64,000 nt of DNA from Nocardioides piscis (GTDB lineage Bacteria; Actinomycetota; Actinomycetes; Propionibacteriales; Nocardioidaceae). The position numbers and the translations under genes were made by a program. The stretch covers positions 2,848,501-2,912,500 of the forward strand of contig NZ_CP049866.1 in NCBI RefSeq assembly GCF_011300215.1, given 5' to 3'. The notes beneath the pieces were generated by a model, which saw nothing but the letters and a program-made list of their open reading frames with translations, had not been told where the DNA came from and made no database searches. Positions 59,748 through 64,000 of this stretch are shown here, one piece after another (position 1 is the stretch's first letter; each line of letters starts with the position of its first letter).

Positions 59748-60274
59748 ACGGCTCGGCGGTCAGCCCCATGACGAAGAACGCCCGCCACCAGCGGATCATC
59801 GACCTGATCACCCACCACTCCGTGAGGTCGCAGGCCGAGCTGGCCGAGCTGCTGGGGGAGCACGGTGTCCACGTCACCCAGGCCACGCTGAGCCGCGACC
59901 TCGTCGAGCTCGACGCGGTGAAGGTCAGGAGCCCGCGCGGCCCGCTGGTCTACGCAGTGCCCGCCGAGGGCGGCGACCGGGGGCTCACCGGCCCACGCGA
60001 GTCAGCCGGCGCGCGCGAACGTCTCGCGCGCCTGTGCTCGGAGCTGCTCGTCAGTGCCGACGCGAGCGCCAACCTCGTCGTGCTGCGCACCCCACCGGGG
60101 GCCGCCCAGTTCCTGGCGAGCGCCTTCGACCGCGCCGATCTCGGTGACGTGCTCGGCACCATCGCCGGTGATGACACCGTGCTCGTCATCGGACGTGACC
60201 CCCAGGGCGGCGACGCCCTCGCCACCAGGTTTCTCGAGTTCGCGAACCACCAGACTGCAAAGGATGACCACTAA
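59744..60274 (+). CDS. argR: Arginine repressor
   Basis: 176 residues from GTG 59744; ATG 59768 is an alternative. The N-terminal winged helix has [27 protein letters not shown] in two parts and [19 protein letters not shown]. The C-terminal hexamerisation and arginine-binding domain ends [19 protein letters not shown]. It should bind the operator at 54111-54136 when arginine is plentiful, including control of its own gene. Confidence 0.95.
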   Translation: MNGSAVSPMTKNARHQRIIDLITHHSVRSQAELAELLGEHGVHVTQATLSRDLVELDAVKVRSPRGPLVYAVPAEGGDRGLTGPRESAGARERLARLCSELLVSADASANLVVLRTPPGAAQFLASAFDRADLGDVLGTIAGDDTVLVIGRDPQGGDALATRFLEFANHQTAKDDH

Positions 60275-63742
<3,468 letters not shown>

Positions 63743-63756
63743 AACTTCACCCCGAG

Positions 63757-63786
63757 TTGGCGCGCTCGGCGTGCAGGGTCTAGTGT
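63757..63786 (+). promoter_or_regulatory. Upstream rRNA operon promoter
   Basis: TTGGCG (63757-63762) and TAGTGT (63781-63786), spacer 18 bases. First of two tandem promoters before the rRNA leader. Confidence 0.5.
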
Positions 63787-63882
63787 TCTCACTGTCGCCG
63801 AAACGCGATCGCCCACTTCTGGCCGTCAGGTCGAACCACCGGGCGGCGCACGGCCAGCTTGACCCACTGCGGAGCAGCGAGT

Positions 63883-63911
63883 TTGACTCGCTGAGCCGAG
63901 ACGGGTAAGTT
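63883..63911 (+). promoter_or_regulatory. Main rRNA operon promoter
   Basis: TTGACT (63883-63888) and TAAGTT (63906-63911) with an exact 17-base spacer, close to the vegetative consensus and the strongest promoter in the window. Confidence 0.75.
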
Positions 63912-63923
63912 TTTGCAGGTTGT

Positions 63924-64000
63924 CCCAAGACAAGTCCAGCCCTGCTGGAGGCGCTTGGGTGCGTGTGATGTTTGAGAACTCAACAGTGTGTCATAGTCGA
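63924..64000 (+). other. Start of the rRNA operon leader
   Basis: A nested hairpin pairs CCCAAG (63924-63929) with CTTGGG (63954-63959) around TCCAGC (63935-63940) / GCTGGA (63944-63949). It is followed by TTTGAGAACTCAACAGTGTG, the conserved element found upstream of 16S rRNA in actinobacteria and thought to act in antitermination and processing. The 16S gene itself is beyond the window. Confidence 0.8.

Overview
The window is very GC-rich with strongly G/C-biased third codon positions, frequent GTG and TTG starts and dense operons whose genes overlap by 1-4 bases. Gene content (mIHF, a long-form HisG, a helicase-less PriA, a PASTA-type Ser/Thr kinase, mycothiol-type maleylpyruvate isomerase) and gene order (pyr - mihF - gmk - rpoZ - coaBC - metK - priA - def - fmt - rsmB - rpe - rib - hisE - hisG; infC - rpmI - rplT; pheST - arg cluster) indicate a chromosomal segment of a high-GC actinobacterium, probably Nocardioides or a close relative. 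There is no sign of phage, transposon, CRISPR array or plasmid.

Layout. 1-4.1 kb: a divergent reductase/thiolase pair (fabG-like, cut by the window edge, and fadA-like) and a membrane Ser/Thr kinase. 4.1-17.4 kb: de novo pyrimidine synthesis in two blocks, pyrR-pyrB-pyrC and carA-carB-pyrD-pyrK-like-pyrD-like-pyrF, each starting with an almost identical PyrR-binding hairpin next to the Shine-Dalgarno sequence. Three unrelated genes lie between the blocks. 17.4-31.6 kb: a lipoprotein, mihF, gmk, rpoZ, coaBC, metK, priA, def, fmt, rsmB, rpe, a stand-alone LigD-type primase-polymerase, secreted proteins and two MmcQ/YjbR paralogues. 31.7-36.6 kb: an FMN riboswitch followed by ribD-ribE-ribBA-ribH, then hisE-hisG. 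36.6-40.7 kb: a PH-domain membrane protein, a leftward metabolic group (aldose epimerase, uridine-kinase-like, amino-acid deaminase/aldolase, membrane protein) and an SseB-like protein. 40.7-43.1 kb: a long structured leader and infC-rpmI-rplT plus a SpoU methyltransferase. 43.1-49.5 kb: a signalling cluster with three histidine kinases and one response regulator; one kinase is fused to a large DUF4173-like membrane domain. 49.5-53.2 kb: pheST behind a leader that appears to encode a leader peptide. 54.1-63.1 kb: the complete arginine operon argC-(ACT protein)-argJBDFRGH, ending in a 3-methyladenine DNA glycosylase. 63.75-64.0 kb: promoters and leader of a ribosomal RNA operon whose 16S gene lies beyond the edge.

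Control themes. Many genes have a TANNNT -10 box exactly 6-7 bases before the start codon, the signature of leaderless mRNAs. Structured leaders precede pyrR, carA, ribD, infC and pheS. An ArgR-type operator overlaps the argC -10 box.

Quality note. Three genes between 44.7 and 53.6 kb (DUF4031 gene, pheT, maleylpyruvate isomerase-like gene) each lack exactly one base. Because pheT is essential, these are more likely sequence errors than real pseudogenes. Coordinates were worked out by hand; no alignment or folding program was run.
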